DNA of 64,000 nt from Tenacibaculum aiptasiae (GTDB lineage: Bacteria; Bacteroidota; Bacteroidia; Flavobacteriales; Flavobacteriaceae): positions 450,996 through 514,995 of the forward strand of contig NZ_WAAU01000003.1 in NCBI RefSeq assembly GCF_008806755.1, given 5' to 3'. Below are positions 8,866 to 17,446 of this stretch, one piece after another. The notes below the pieces were generated by a model. It searched no databases. It was given only the letters and a program-made list of their open reading frames with translations, and was not told where the DNA came from. Both the position numbers and the translations under genes were made by a program. How positions within the stretch are numbered: position 1 is the stretch's first letter; every line of letters begins with the position of its first letter.

Positions 8866-9760
8866 AGAGTTACAAAGAAATTTTATCTTAGGTGATAATT
8901 GGCTTTATTATAAAATATATACAGGATATAAAACATCTGATAAAATATTAGTCGATGTTATACATCCTATAGCCAATCGATTAATTGATGAAAAAATTAT
9001 AAATAAATGGTTCTTTATACGTTATGGAGACCCGAAACATCATTTAAGGGTACGTTTTCACTTTACTGAAAGAGAAAATATTTTTAAAATTATAAATAGT
9101 TTTTTACCGTACTTAAAGAGTTATATAGATAAAAAACTTATTTGGAAAATTCAAACTGATACATACAAAAGAGAAATAGAACGCTACGGAGTTAACTCGA
9201 TGTGTTTGTCTGAAGATATTTTTTATTATGATAGTGAGTCAATAGTTGGTTTTTTAAAAGTAATAAAAGGAAGAGAAGATGAGGATGTGAGATGGTTATT
9301 TTCGTTAAGATTAATAGATTCGTTGCTTAATGATTTTGAATATAATTTAGAAAGAAAGAATAAATTATTATTCGAGCTAAGTACTTCGTTTAAAAATGAA
9401 TTTAACTCTTCAAAATATTTAACAAAACAGTTAAGTAAAAAATATAGAGATAAGCAAGATAAAATAGAAAAGTTTATGTCGGATAGAATATCCGAAGTTT
9501 ATTCTTTAGGGTTGTTAGAAATTATAGAAGAAAAAGAAAAAGTAATTAAACCTATAATTTGTGACTTACAAGAAATTAAGAAAAAGGGGGAGTTAGAAAT
9601 AAACCTAGATCAATTGATGAGTAGCTATATTCATATGTTAATGAATCGTCTTTTTAAATCAAGGAATAGACTTCATGAAATGGTTTGCTATGACTTTTTA
9701 TACAGATTTTATAAATCTAAATTGGCTAGGGTTAAAATAAAACATAAAAAAACCTCATAA
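8852..9760 (+). CDS. LanB C-terminal elimination-domain protein (thiopeptide-type bacteriocin biosynthesis family)
   Basis: 302 residues. The N-terminus has the family signature WLYYKIYTG followed by FFIRYGDPKHHLRVRFHF (about residues 52-69), as in the SpaB C-terminal / thiopeptide-type biosynthesis domain, which eliminates glutamate from the glutamylated precursor to give dehydroalanine or dehydrobutyrine. It starts with GTG at 8852 inside the end of the upstream dehydratase gene. Together the two proteins should equal one LanB. No transporter, leader peptidase or immunity gene follows; the next gene is convergent behind a terminator. Confidence 0.88.
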   Translation: MKENKELQRNFILGDNWLYYKIYTGYKTSDKILVDVIHPIANRLIDEKIINKWFFIRYGDPKHHLRVRFHFTERENIFKIINSFLPYLKSYIDKKLIWKIQTDTYKREIERYGVNSMCLSEDIFYYDSESIVGFLKVIKGREDEDVRWLFSLRLIDSLLNDFEYNLERKNKLLFELSTSFKNEFNSSKYLTKQLSKKYRDKQDKIEKFMSDRISEVYSLGLLEIIEEKEKVIKPIICDLQEIKKKGELEINLDQLMSSYIHMLMNRLFKSRNRLHEMVCYDFLYRFYKSKLARVKIKHKKTS

Positions 9761-9777
9761 ATTTATGAGGTTTTTTT
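9753..9777. terminator. Bidirectional terminator after the lanthipeptide operon
   Basis: CCTCATAAATTTATGAGG (9753-9770) is a perfect 18-bp palindrome preceded by an A-run and followed by seven T. It overlaps the stop codon of the upstream gene and can also end the convergent EamA gene. Confidence 0.85.
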
Positions 9778-9782
9778 ATGTT

Positions 9783-10688
9783 TTATTTTTTAGGAGTTTT
9801 GCTAATTAAGTAAACACCTATAACTACTAGAAAACAGCTTATTATTTTAACAGGATTAATATCTTGGGCATATTGTGTATAACCTAATACATAAGCATAA
9901 ATACTAACCATAATAAAACTAACGGCAGGCTGTAAATATATATAGCTACCATTAACAGAAGGAGAAACATAGTTTAAAGCATAAATGTTAAACAAGTAAG
10001 CTAAAAAGGTAGTTCCAATAATAACAAAAGAAATTGCTAAGTATGTTTGAGTAGTAAATGCAGAAAAATCAACAGTAACAATATCAGTTGCTCCAAATGG
10101 AAACATAAATAAGAATCCAAATAAGAACACCCAACTAATAATGGTAATAGAGTTGTATTTCTGCATCAAAGGTTTAACAAGTACTAAATACAAGCCATAA
10201 GAAATAGCATTGATAAAAATAAAAAGATTACCAAGTAAAGAACTAGTTCCTTTCGACTGATTTCCATACCAAATTAATAATACAGCACCAATACCACCTA
10301 TGGTAATTCCTAAAAGTTTAAAAAGAGTTATTTTTTCTTTTAAAAGAATAGCGCTAAAAACTACAGCAACAATAGGGACAGCTGTAATAATTATAGAAGC
10401 ATCAATAGGAGATGTTAAATTTAAACCGTGAAAAAACAATAATTGATTTGCAGCAACACCTAGCAATCCACAAAGAATTAATTTAGGAAAGTCTTTTTTT
10501 TCAATTTTTTCTTTTATAAACGATTTAATAACCCAAAAAAGAATTCCAGCACCTAAAATTCTTAAAAAAACAAAAGCAGAAGGCCCTATTTTATTAGGCA
10601 TTACTCCTTTAGCAATTAAATAATTAGCACCATAAATAACATTGGCGCTGAGTAAAGCAAGGTGAGCTTTTAAAATATTGTTCTTCAA
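9783..10688 (-). CDS. EamA (DMT) family transporter
   Basis: 301 residues with about ten membrane segments and two EamA repeats (about 7-145 and 155-297). Sequence features include the start of repeat 1 (ALLSANVIYGANYLIAKGVMP), RILGAGILFW, PIDASIIITAVPI at the end of the first half, and YIYLQPAVSF in the second half. EamA proteins export metabolites or amino acids across the inner membrane; the substrate is not predictable. It faces the lanthipeptide operon tail to tail and shares its terminator. There is no sign that it exports the lanthipeptide, as this family lacks an ATPase or peptidase domain. Confidence 0.88.
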   Translation of the reverse strand: MKNNILKAHLALLSANVIYGANYLIAKGVMPNKIGPSAFVFLRILGAGILFWVIKSFIKEKIEKKDFPKLILCGLLGVAANQLLFFHGLNLTSPIDASIIITAVPIVAVVFSAILLKEKITLFKLLGITIGGIGAVLLIWYGNQSKGTSSLLGNLFIFINAISYGLYLVLVKPLMQKYNSITIISWVFLFGFLFMFPFGATDIVTVDFSAFTTQTYLAISFVIIGTTFLAYLFNIYALNYVSPSVNGSYIYLQPAVSFIMVSIYAYVLGYTQYAQDINPVKIISCFLVVIGVYLISKTPKK

Positions 10689-10844
10689 AATAATGAATTT
10701 AATCTACTGCAAAGAACATTCATTTTTTTAAAATAAACTATTTCCCAACAAAGATTAACAAGTGTGAAGTTTTTGTTCATTTTATATAACATGATAATAA
10801 TAGTTTAAGCCATTTTTTTACTTTAAACTTCCAAACAATAACCG

Positions 10845-10852
10845 TAAATTTG
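10845..10852 (+). promoter_or_regulatory. -7 promoter element of leuS
   Basis: TAAATTTG matches TAnnTTTG and is followed by GCAGC, giving a transcription start near 10858 and a leader of about 15 nt. The upstream in-frame TTG at 10850 falls inside this element, so it cannot be the start codon. Confidence 0.65.
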
Positions 10853-10873
10853 CAGCTTCTTAAAAGAGAGACA

Positions 10874-13687
10874 ATGCAATATAATCACCAAGAAATAGAA
10901 AAGAGGTGGCAACAGTTTTGGGCAGATAACCTAACATTTAAAGCCAGTAATACATCAGATAAACCTAAATATTATGTTTTAGACATGTTTCCTTATCCAT
11001 CAGGAGCCGGACTGCATGTAGGACATCCATTAGGATATATTGCTAGTGATATATATGCACGTTATAAACGTCATAAAGGGTTTAATGTATTGCACCCACA
11101 AGGATATGATTCTTTTGGGTTACCTGCAGAACAATATGCTATTCAAACAGGACAGCATCCAGCGATTACAACCGAAACAAATATTAAAACGTACCGTCGT
11201 CAGTTAGACAATATCGGTTTTTCTTTCGATTGGTCACGTGAGGTTCGTACTTCTAATCCAGAATATTACAAGTGGACACAATGGATTTTTATCCAGTTGT
11301 TCAACTCTTGGTACAATAAAGATACAGACAAAGCAGAAGATGTTTCAACTTTAGTTTCAAAATTTGAAACAGAAGGAAATGCAAATATCAATGCAGTTTC
11401 AGATGAAGATATTACTGTTTTTTCAGCTGAAGAATGGAAAGGTTTTTCAGTAGAAAAACAACAAGAAATATTATTACAATATCGTTTAACATTTTTATCA
11501 GATACAGAAGTAAACTGGTGTCCAGCTTTAGGAACAGTACTTGCAAATGATGAAATAGTAAACGGAGTTTCAGAAAGAGGAGGACATCCAGTAGTTCGTA
11601 AAAAAATGACCCAATGGTCTATGCGTATTTCTGCTTATGCACAACGTTTGTTAGACGGATTACAAAATATAGATTGGCCACAACCATTAAAAGATTCTCA
11701 AACAAATTGGATAGGAAGAAGTCAAGGAGCCATGGTTTCTTTTGATGTGGAAAATTATGATGCTAAAATAGATGTGTTTACAACACGTCCTGATACAATT
11801 TTTGGAGTAAGCTTTATGACATTAGCTCCAGAGCATGAATTAGTAGCTAAAATAACAACAGATGAACAACGTGAAGCTGTTGAAGCTTATGTTGAAGCAA
11901 CGTCAAAGCGTTCGGAAAGAGATCGTATGGCAGATGTAAAAACCATCTCGGGAGTATTTACAGGAGCTTATGCTTTACATCCATTTACAGGAAAACAAGT
12001 GCCGATTTGGATTGGAGATTATGTATTAGCAAGCTATGGTACAGGTGCAGTTATGGCGGTTCCTTGTGGAGACCAACGTGATTATGATTTTGCTAAACAC
12101 TTTGGATTAGATATACCAAATATTTTTGCAGATGTTGATATTTCAGAAAAAGCTAATGATGTTAAAGATGGAATTAAATTAGCAAATTCAGATTTCTTAG
12201 ATGGTTTAAATTATAAGAAAGGAATGAAAACCGTAATCTATGAATTAGAAAAACGCGGTTTTGGTTATGGAAAAATAAACTATCGTTTACGTGATGCGGT
12301 ATTTAGCCGTCAGCGTTATTGGGGAGAGCCATTTCCAGTTTATTATAAGAATGGAATGCCCCAAATGATTGAAGCAAAACATTTACCAATAGTATTACCA
12401 GAAGTAGAAAAATATTTACCAACAGAAGATGGAAAACCACCATTAGGAAATGCTGAGGTTTGGGCTTGGAATACAGAAACTGCTGAGGTAGTTAGCAATG
12501 ATTTAATAGATAATGAAACTGTTTTCCCACTAGAACTAAATACAATGCCAGGATGGGCTGGAAGTTCATGGTATTTTAACCGTTATATGGATTCAACAAA
12601 CGAAGGAGAGTTTGTAAGTAAAGAAGCGGTTGATTATTGGAAAGAAGTAGATTTATATATTGGTGGGTCTGAGCATGCAACAGGACATTTATTATATGCA
12701 CGTTTTTGGCAAAAATTCTTATTCGATAGAGGATTGTTACCAGTTGATGAGTTTGCAAAAAAGCTAATCAACCAAGGAATGATTTTAGGAACATCAGCTA
12801 TTGTCTACAGAATTACAGGAACAGATAAATATGTTTCTAAAAATCTTAAAGGAGAATATGAAACAGATGAAATTAGAGTAGATGTTAAGTTGATTAATAC
12901 TTCTGATGAATTAGATATTGAAGCTCTAAAAAAATGGCAACCTCAATTTGAAAATGCAGAGTTTGTTTTAGAAGAAGGGAAATATATTGTAGGTCGTGAG
13001 GTAGAAAAAATGTCAAAGCGTTGGTTTAATGTTGTAAACCCTGATGATATTTGTGAAGAATATGGTGCAGATGCATTACGTTTATTCGAAATGTTCTTAG
13101 GACCATTAGAACAAACTAAACCTTGGAAAACATCTGGAATTTCAGGAGTGTATTCTTTCTTAAAGAAATTATGGAAATTATACGTGGGAGAGAGCGGTAT
13201 TAACGTTTCTGATGCCGAACCAACAAAGGATGAATTAAAAACTTTACACAAAACAATTAAGAAAGTAGAGGAAGATATTGAGAATTTCTCTTTCAATACA
13301 TCAGTATCTACGTTTATGATTGCGGTAAATGAATTAACGGCGCAAAAATGTAACAAGCGTGCTATTTTAGAACCGCTATTAGTATTAGTTTCTCCATACG
13401 CTCCGCATATTTCAGAAGAGTTATGGAGTCAATTAGGACATACAGAGTCTATTTCTACAGTAGCGTTTCCAAAATTTGAAGCATCTCATTTAGTAGAGAG
13501 TACTAAGAATTACCCAATTTCATTTAATGGTAAAATGCGTTTTACATTAGAGTTACCATTAGATATGAGTAAAGATGAAATAGAAAAAACGGTAATGGCA
13601 CATGAAAAAACACAAGCACAATTACAAGGAAGAACACCTAAAAAAGTAATTGTAGTGCCAGGTAAAATAATTAATATAGTAGGTTAA
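10874..13687 (+). CDS. leuS: Leucine--tRNA ligase
   Basis: 937 residues from the ATG at 10874, chosen because the longer frame's TTG lies in the promoter. Class I synthetase signatures are present: HVGH at 48-51 within PYPSGAGLHVGHPLGY and KMSKR at about 712-716, followed by WFNVVNPDD. The editing (CP1) domain is seen around TTRPDTIFG and GTGAVMAVPCGDQRDYDF. The C-terminal region has the anticodon-binding helices and ends KVIVVPGKIINIVG. The protein charges tRNA-Leu in the cytoplasm. Gene stands alone with its own promoter and terminator. Confidence 0.97.
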   Translation: MQYNHQEIEKRWQQFWADNLTFKASNTSDKPKYYVLDMFPYPSGAGLHVGHPLGYIASDIYARYKRHKGFNVLHPQGYDSFGLPAEQYAIQTGQHPAITTETNIKTYRRQLDNIGFSFDWSREVRTSNPEYYKWTQWIFIQLFNSWYNKDTDKAEDVSTLVSKFETEGNANINAVSDEDITVFSAEEWKGFSVEKQQEILLQYRLTFLSDTEVNWCPALGTVLANDEIVNGVSERGGHPVVRKKMTQWSMRISAYAQRLLDGLQNIDWPQPLKDSQTNWIGRSQGAMVSFDVENYDAKIDVFTTRPDTIFGVSFMTLAPEHELVAKITTDEQREAVEAYVEATSKRSERDRMADVKTISGVFTGAYALHPFTGKQVPIWIGDYVLASYGTGAVMAVPCGDQRDYDFAKHFGLDIPNIFADVDISEKANDVKDGIKLANSDFLDGLNYKKGMKTVIYELEKRGFGYGKINYRLRDAVFSRQRYWGEPFPVYYKNGMPQMIEAKHLPIVLPEVEKYLPTEDGKPPLGNAEVWAWNTETAEVVSNDLIDNETVFPLELNTMPGWAGSSWYFNRYMDSTNEGEFVSKEAVDYWKEVDLYIGGSEHATGHLLYARFWQKFLFDRGLLPVDEFAKKLINQGMILGTSAIVYRITGTDKYVSKNLKGEYETDEIRVDVKLINTSDELDIEALKKWQPQFENAEFVLEEGKYIVGREVEKMSKRWFNVVNPDDICEEYGADALRLFEMFLGPLEQTKPWKTSGISGVYSFLKKLWKLYVGESGINVSDAEPTKDELKTLHKTIKKVEEDIENFSFNTSVSTFMIAVNELTAQKCNKRAILEPLLVLVSPYAPHISEELWSQLGHTESISTVAFPKFEASHLVESTKNYPISFNGKMRFTLELPLDMSKDEIEKTVMAHEKTQAQLQGRTPKKVIVVPGKIINIVG

Positions 13688-13710
13688 TAAAGCCTTTATA
13701 ACAATAAGAA

Positions 13711-13743
13711 AACCACAAGCATTTTTTGTTTGTGGTTTTTTAT
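13711..13743 (+). terminator. Terminator of leuS
   Basis: AACCACAA (13711-13718) pairs with TTGTGGTT (13730-13737), loop of 11 nt, followed by a T-run. Confidence 0.8.
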
Positions 13744-13781
13744 TTTTTAAGTACTTTCACGGAAATATTCAAAAAATTAAA

Positions 13782-14225
13782 ATGAAAAACGTAATTAAAC
13801 TTGCTGCTATTATATTAGCTGTTGTTTTTGTAGGATGTTCAGATAGTGATTCTGATAATTTAGGAGGAATTGCAAATACTCCTTTAAAAGGAAAAGTACA
13901 TGGTACTTCATTTGTAGCTCAAGGAGGAAAAGCATTTGTTAGTGGAAATAACTTAAGTATTAACATAACCAATGTTACAGCAGATTGTAACTCTTCTATT
14001 TTAGACTATACTTTGTATGTTTCAACAGATGTAGAAAATAAAGTAGGTAGTACAACTAAAGCGAATGTTGTATTTAATAAAAAAGGCGAAACACCTTTAA
14101 ATAAATTAAATAGTACAGTTACTGTAGAAAAGTTAACTTCAACAGAAGTTACAGTTAAAATTAAAGCAGATTCTACGGGAGATAATACAGTAGAAGGAAC
14201 ATATACAGTTCCATTTTGTAAATAA
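13782..14225 (+). CDS. Small lipoprotein of unknown function
   Basis: 147 residues with a lipoprotein signal peptide whose lipobox is VFVGCSD (Cys at about residue 19), followed by an acidic linker SDSDSDNLGG. The rest looks beta-rich (IANTPLKGKVHGTSFVAQGG, then alternating Thr/Val strands) and contains two further cysteines (ADCNSS and the C-terminal PFCK) that may form a disulfide. Acidic residues right after the lipidated cysteine resemble the Bacteroidota surface-export signal for lipoproteins. It has a terminator on each side and appears to be monocistronic. No family recognised. Confidence 0.7.
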   Translation: MKNVIKLAAIILAVVFVGCSDSDSDNLGGIANTPLKGKVHGTSFVAQGGKAFVSGNNLSINITNVTADCNSSILDYTLYVSTDVENKVGSTTKANVVFNKKGETPLNKLNSTVTVEKLTSTEVTVKIKADSTGDNTVEGTYTVPFCK

Positions 14226-14246
14226 AAAACAATCAAATTTAATAAA

Positions 14247-14275
14247 AGTCATTACTCTTAGTAATGGCTTTTTTA
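14247..14275 (+). terminator. Terminator after the small lipoprotein gene
   Basis: AGTCATTAC (14247-14255 region) pairs with GTAATGGCT (one G-T pair) around loop TCTTA, followed by six T. Confidence 0.75.
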
Positions 14276-14291
14276 TTCTTTATAAATAATT

Positions 14292-15248
14292 ATGAAAAAG
14301 TTTACTTTCAATAGCTCTTGGCTTTTTGTATTAATCCCAATAGGAATTGTATTTTTTGTAGTAATGCCTGAAATACAAAAAAAGTATCAAGCATATAATA
14401 AACAGCAAACAGAATTACATCAAGAAGTTATACAATTAGACTCTTTAAGACAGTTAGAAAACCCAACTAGAAGAGATTTAAATACAATAAGTCGTTTAGA
14501 AACTACAGTTCGTATTAAAACGTTAACCTATGGTAAACAACGATTCTTATATTATAAACTTGGCGGAATGCTAGTTGTTTTTCTCTTCATGTTTGGTGGA
14601 ATGTTTATCTCAAGTTTTTTGGTTAGAAGAAAAAAGAGTTCGCCCAATAACAAAGAAATAATTTTCAATTTTAGCGATTTTACTCAAGATGCAATAGGGC
14701 AACAAATATCATGGGAAGCTACAGAAGGTTCAGGTAGTAATTTTTTAAGTGAGCACTTAAAGAAAACGAATAAAGGTTATAAAATCAGTTCAAGTTCGTA
14801 CATGAAGTTTGTGGCTTGGGGATTCTTTTTAGTTGGAGCAAACTTTACTTTATGGTCTTTTGTTGAGTTTTTTGAATTTTCAAAAGAAGCAATGAGTTTT
14901 ATGCAAGCGGGTAAAATATTTTTTACAACAGGAGGAGTATTTTTATTAGTTGGTGTTTTTCTATTAATTAGTACAGGCGCAAAAGCTTATTTTCATACAC
15001 GAAAAAGAAAAATGGTTGTTGGAAGCGAGATTATTCCTTTCCAACATGCTTATGCAATTCAAGTACTTGAAAAATTTATACCAGGAAAATCATCAGGAGG
15101 ATACTTCTGTTATGAAGCAAACTTGGTAACTAATGATGGTAAACGATTCAATTTATTAAATCATGGAGATAAGCAGTATCTTTTAAGTGATACAGTTAAA
15201 ATAAGTAAGATTTTCAATGTGCCAGTTTGGAATATGAATGTGCAATAG
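14292..15248 (+). CDS. Membrane protein of unknown function
   Basis: 318 residues. There are four likely membrane segments: about 10-27 (WLFVLIPIGIVFFVVM), about 93-114 (LGGMLVVFLFMFGGMFISSFLV), about 172-191 and about 212-231. The part between the first two is helical and probably coiled (YQAYNKQQTELHQEVIQLDSL), facing the periplasm. The C-terminus (about 240-318) is a soluble cytoplasmic-type domain starting with HTRKRKMVVGSEIIPF. No family is recognised. Terminators upstream and 50 nt before the next gene suggest its own transcript. Confidence 0.65.
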   Translation: MKKFTFNSSWLFVLIPIGIVFFVVMPEIQKKYQAYNKQQTELHQEVIQLDSLRQLENPTRRDLNTISRLETTVRIKTLTYGKQRFLYYKLGGMLVVFLFMFGGMFISSFLVRRKKSSPNNKEIIFNFSDFTQDAIGQQISWEATEGSGSNFLSEHLKKTNKGYKISSSSYMKFVAWGFFLVGANFTLWSFVEFFEFSKEAMSFMQAGKIFFTTGGVFLLVGVFLLISTGAKAYFHTRKRKMVVGSEIIPFQHAYAIQVLEKFIPGKSSGGYFCYEANLVTNDGKRFNLLNHGDKQYLLSDTVKISKIFNVPVWNMNVQ

Positions 15249-15299
15249 AATTTATTAAATAAAGTTTTAGTATTTTACACTAAAATTAAAGGGGCGTAC

Positions 15300-16511
15300 G
15301 TGAATATTTTATCTTGTAGTAAAAATCAAAATTCGAATACTAAATACTTTTCTTCAATTAAAGAAGTACCTAATGAAGTATGGGAAGAATTAGGTTGCAC
15401 GGATAATATCTATTTTACCCCTAAATACTTAGAGGCATTAGAGCAAAACAATAAAACAATACATTTTGCATACATTATATTGTTTGATACTAATAAAAAA
15501 GCAATTGCTTTAGCTAATATTCAAATAGTCGACTTTTATTTAGATAGTGTTCAAAACGATATGCAATCTATTGTAGAATGGGTAAAATGTATGGGGAGAA
15601 AGCTCAGAATTATTTCTCCAGAAAAACCATTTAAAGTACTTACTTGCGGTAATACATTTGTAAGTGGAGAGCATGGAGTTTTTATTAAGAACAATCAAAA
15701 TAAAAAAGAAGTACTTAAAAAAATTGCTAAAGGGGTAGTAAATTATTCCAATATTAGTGCTAAGAATACAGCTGATGCTTTTATGCTAAAAGATTTTGAA
15801 AAAGAATCACTTTATATAACACATGAACTACATGAAGAAGGATATAATTCGTTTAAAGTAGATCCTAATATGGTTCTAGAATTAGATGAAGGTTGGAGTT
15901 CTATTGAAGATTATTTAGCTGCTTTAAAAACAAAATTTAGAGTAAAAGCAAAAAGAGCATTAAAGTTGAGTAGTCTTTTAAAAATTGAAGATGTAACAGA
16001 AGACAGATTAAAAGACTTGAAGCCAGAAATGACTGTGTTGTATAAAACTGTGTCTACAAAGTCAAGTTTCAATTTAGGAGATTTTAATATAGAAACCTAT
16101 AGAACTTTAAAAGAAAATTTAGGAGACAACTATTTTTTAAAAGCCTATTGGTTAGAAGATAAACTGGTAGGTTTCTTATCAGGGATTTTTAATAAGAAAT
16201 CATTGGATGCACATTTTGTTGGGATTGATTACGGTTATAATAAAGAATATGCTGTATATCAAAGAATGTTGTATGATTATATAAGTTTAGGAATAGATAA
16301 AAAAGTAAAGACAATTAATTTTGGAAGAACAGCTAGTGAGATAAAAAGTTCTGTTGGAGCTAAGCCTCAAGATTTAACAATCTATTTACGACATAAGAAT
16401 ACGATACCAAATCGTATTTTGAGTTTGTTTTTAAAAAGAATTCAACCATCAGAGTTTAAACAAAAGTATCCATTCAAAAAGAAAGAATTAAGAGAGCAAG
16501 TTAATTTGTAA
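15300..16511 (+). CDS. GNAT/FemAB-like acyltransferase family protein
   Basis: 403 residues beginning at GTG (15300). The C-terminal half has the GNAT/FemAB-like fold of the family sometimes labelled peptidogalycan biosynthesis protein: YLAALKTKFRVKAKRAL, then YFLKAYWLEDKLVGFLSG, followed by LDAHFVGIDYGYNKEYAVYQRMLYD and INFGRTASEIKSSVGAKPQ. The last two are typical of proteins that transfer amino-acyl or acyl groups from CoA or tRNA donors. Substrate unknown. The tesB gene begins 3 nt after the stop, so they are co-transcribed. Confidence 0.7.
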   Translation: MNILSCSKNQNSNTKYFSSIKEVPNEVWEELGCTDNIYFTPKYLEALEQNNKTIHFAYIILFDTNKKAIALANIQIVDFYLDSVQNDMQSIVEWVKCMGRKLRIISPEKPFKVLTCGNTFVSGEHGVFIKNNQNKKEVLKKIAKGVVNYSNISAKNTADAFMLKDFEKESLYITHELHEEGYNSFKVDPNMVLELDEGWSSIEDYLAALKTKFRVKAKRALKLSSLLKIEDVTEDRLKDLKPEMTVLYKTVSTKSSFNLGDFNIETYRTLKENLGDNYFLKAYWLEDKLVGFLSGIFNKKSLDAHFVGIDYGYNKEYAVYQRMLYDYISLGIDKKVKTINFGRTASEIKSSVGAKPQDLTIYLRHKNTIPNRILSLFLKRIQPSEFKQKYPFKKKELREQVNL

Positions 16512-16513
16512 AA

Positions 16514-17383
16514 ATGAAAAACACACAAGAGTTATTAGATATACTTACTTTAAAAGATATTGGAGACAATAATTTTAATGGAATAAGCAAAGATATTGGA
16601 AGTCCAAATGTATTTGGAGGACAAGTATTGGCACAGTCATTAAACGCTGCTTATAGAACCGTTTCAGAAGAACGTATATTACATTCGTTACATTCATATT
16701 TTTTAGAGGCAGGTAATTTAGAAAAACCTATTACCTATAATGTACAAGTAATACGAGATGGAGGTAGTTTTTCAACTCGTAGGGTAACAGCACATCAAGA
16801 AGATAAGACGATTTTTATATTGGCTTGTTCCTTCCATAAAAAAGAAAAAGGATATGAACATCAAATGCCAATAAAGAAAGATATAAAACAGCCAGAAGAG
16901 TTATATAGCTGGACAGATATGTTAGATCAATTTGGAGATTTTTTACCTAAAAAGCTAAAAGCATTTTTAAGTATAGAAAGACCCATAGATTTTAAACCTG
17001 TACAAATTGCTAATCCTCTCGATATGCAAGATTTACCTCCAGTTGTAGATGTTTGGTTTAAGTTGAAAGGAGATCAAGTAGATTTATCTTTGGCTTTAAA
17101 ACAACAAATTTTAACCTATATATCCGATTATAACATTTTAACAGCTTGTTTAAATCCAAATGCGAGTGTAGCTAATTTTGGAAATACACAAATGGCAAGC
17201 TTAGACCATTCCATGTGGTTTTATAGAGATTTTACTTTTGACGATTGGATGCTGTTTTCTATAGAGAGTCCTAATAGCTTTGGAGCTCGTGGTTTTGCTT
17301 GTGGTAATATATATACCAGAAAAGGTGAGTTAATCGCTTCAGTGGCTCAAGAAGGCCTAATGAGACCAATGAAGAAGAAGTAA
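16514..17383 (+). CDS. tesB: Acyl-CoA thioesterase II
   Basis: 289 residues of the double hot-dog TesB family, which hydrolyses medium- and long-chain acyl-CoA. The N-terminal hot-dog has NVFGGQVLAQSLNAAYRTV (about 32-51) and LHSYFLEAGN; the C-terminal one has LTACLNPNASV, MASLDHSMWFYRDF and DDWMLFSIESPNSFGARGFACG, ending with GELIASVAQEGLMR. Length is normal for the family. It lies 3 nt after the GNAT-like gene and is followed by a strong terminator. Confidence 0.93.
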   Translation: MKNTQELLDILTLKDIGDNNFNGISKDIGSPNVFGGQVLAQSLNAAYRTVSEERILHSLHSYFLEAGNLEKPITYNVQVIRDGGSFSTRRVTAHQEDKTIFILACSFHKKEKGYEHQMPIKKDIKQPEELYSWTDMLDQFGDFLPKKLKAFLSIERPIDFKPVQIANPLDMQDLPPVVDVWFKLKGDQVDLSLALKQQILTYISDYNILTACLNPNASVANFGNTQMASLDHSMWFYRDFTFDDWMLFSIESPNSFGARGFACGNIYTRKGELIASVAQEGLMRPMKKK

Positions 17384-17400
17384 AAAGAAGTATAAAAAAA

Positions 17401-17429
17401 TCCCGAGTAAATTTACTCGGGATTTTTTT
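17401..17429. terminator. Bidirectional terminator between tesB and the PiT gene
   Basis: Arms TCCCGAGTAAA (17401-17411) and TTTACTCGGGA (17412-17422) form a perfect 22-bp palindrome flanked by A-run and T-run, between convergent genes. Confidence 0.9.
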
Positions 17430-17446
17430 GTTTTATAAAATATCAA

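Noticed and set aside
9783..10688. EamA transporter as lanthipeptide exporter
   Set aside because: It is convergent behind a strong terminator and lacks an ATPase or C39 peptidase domain.
10850..10873. Upstream TTG start for leuS adding eight residues
   Set aside because: The TTG lies in the -7 promoter element TAAATTTG; the ATG at 10874 begins the conserved N-terminus.
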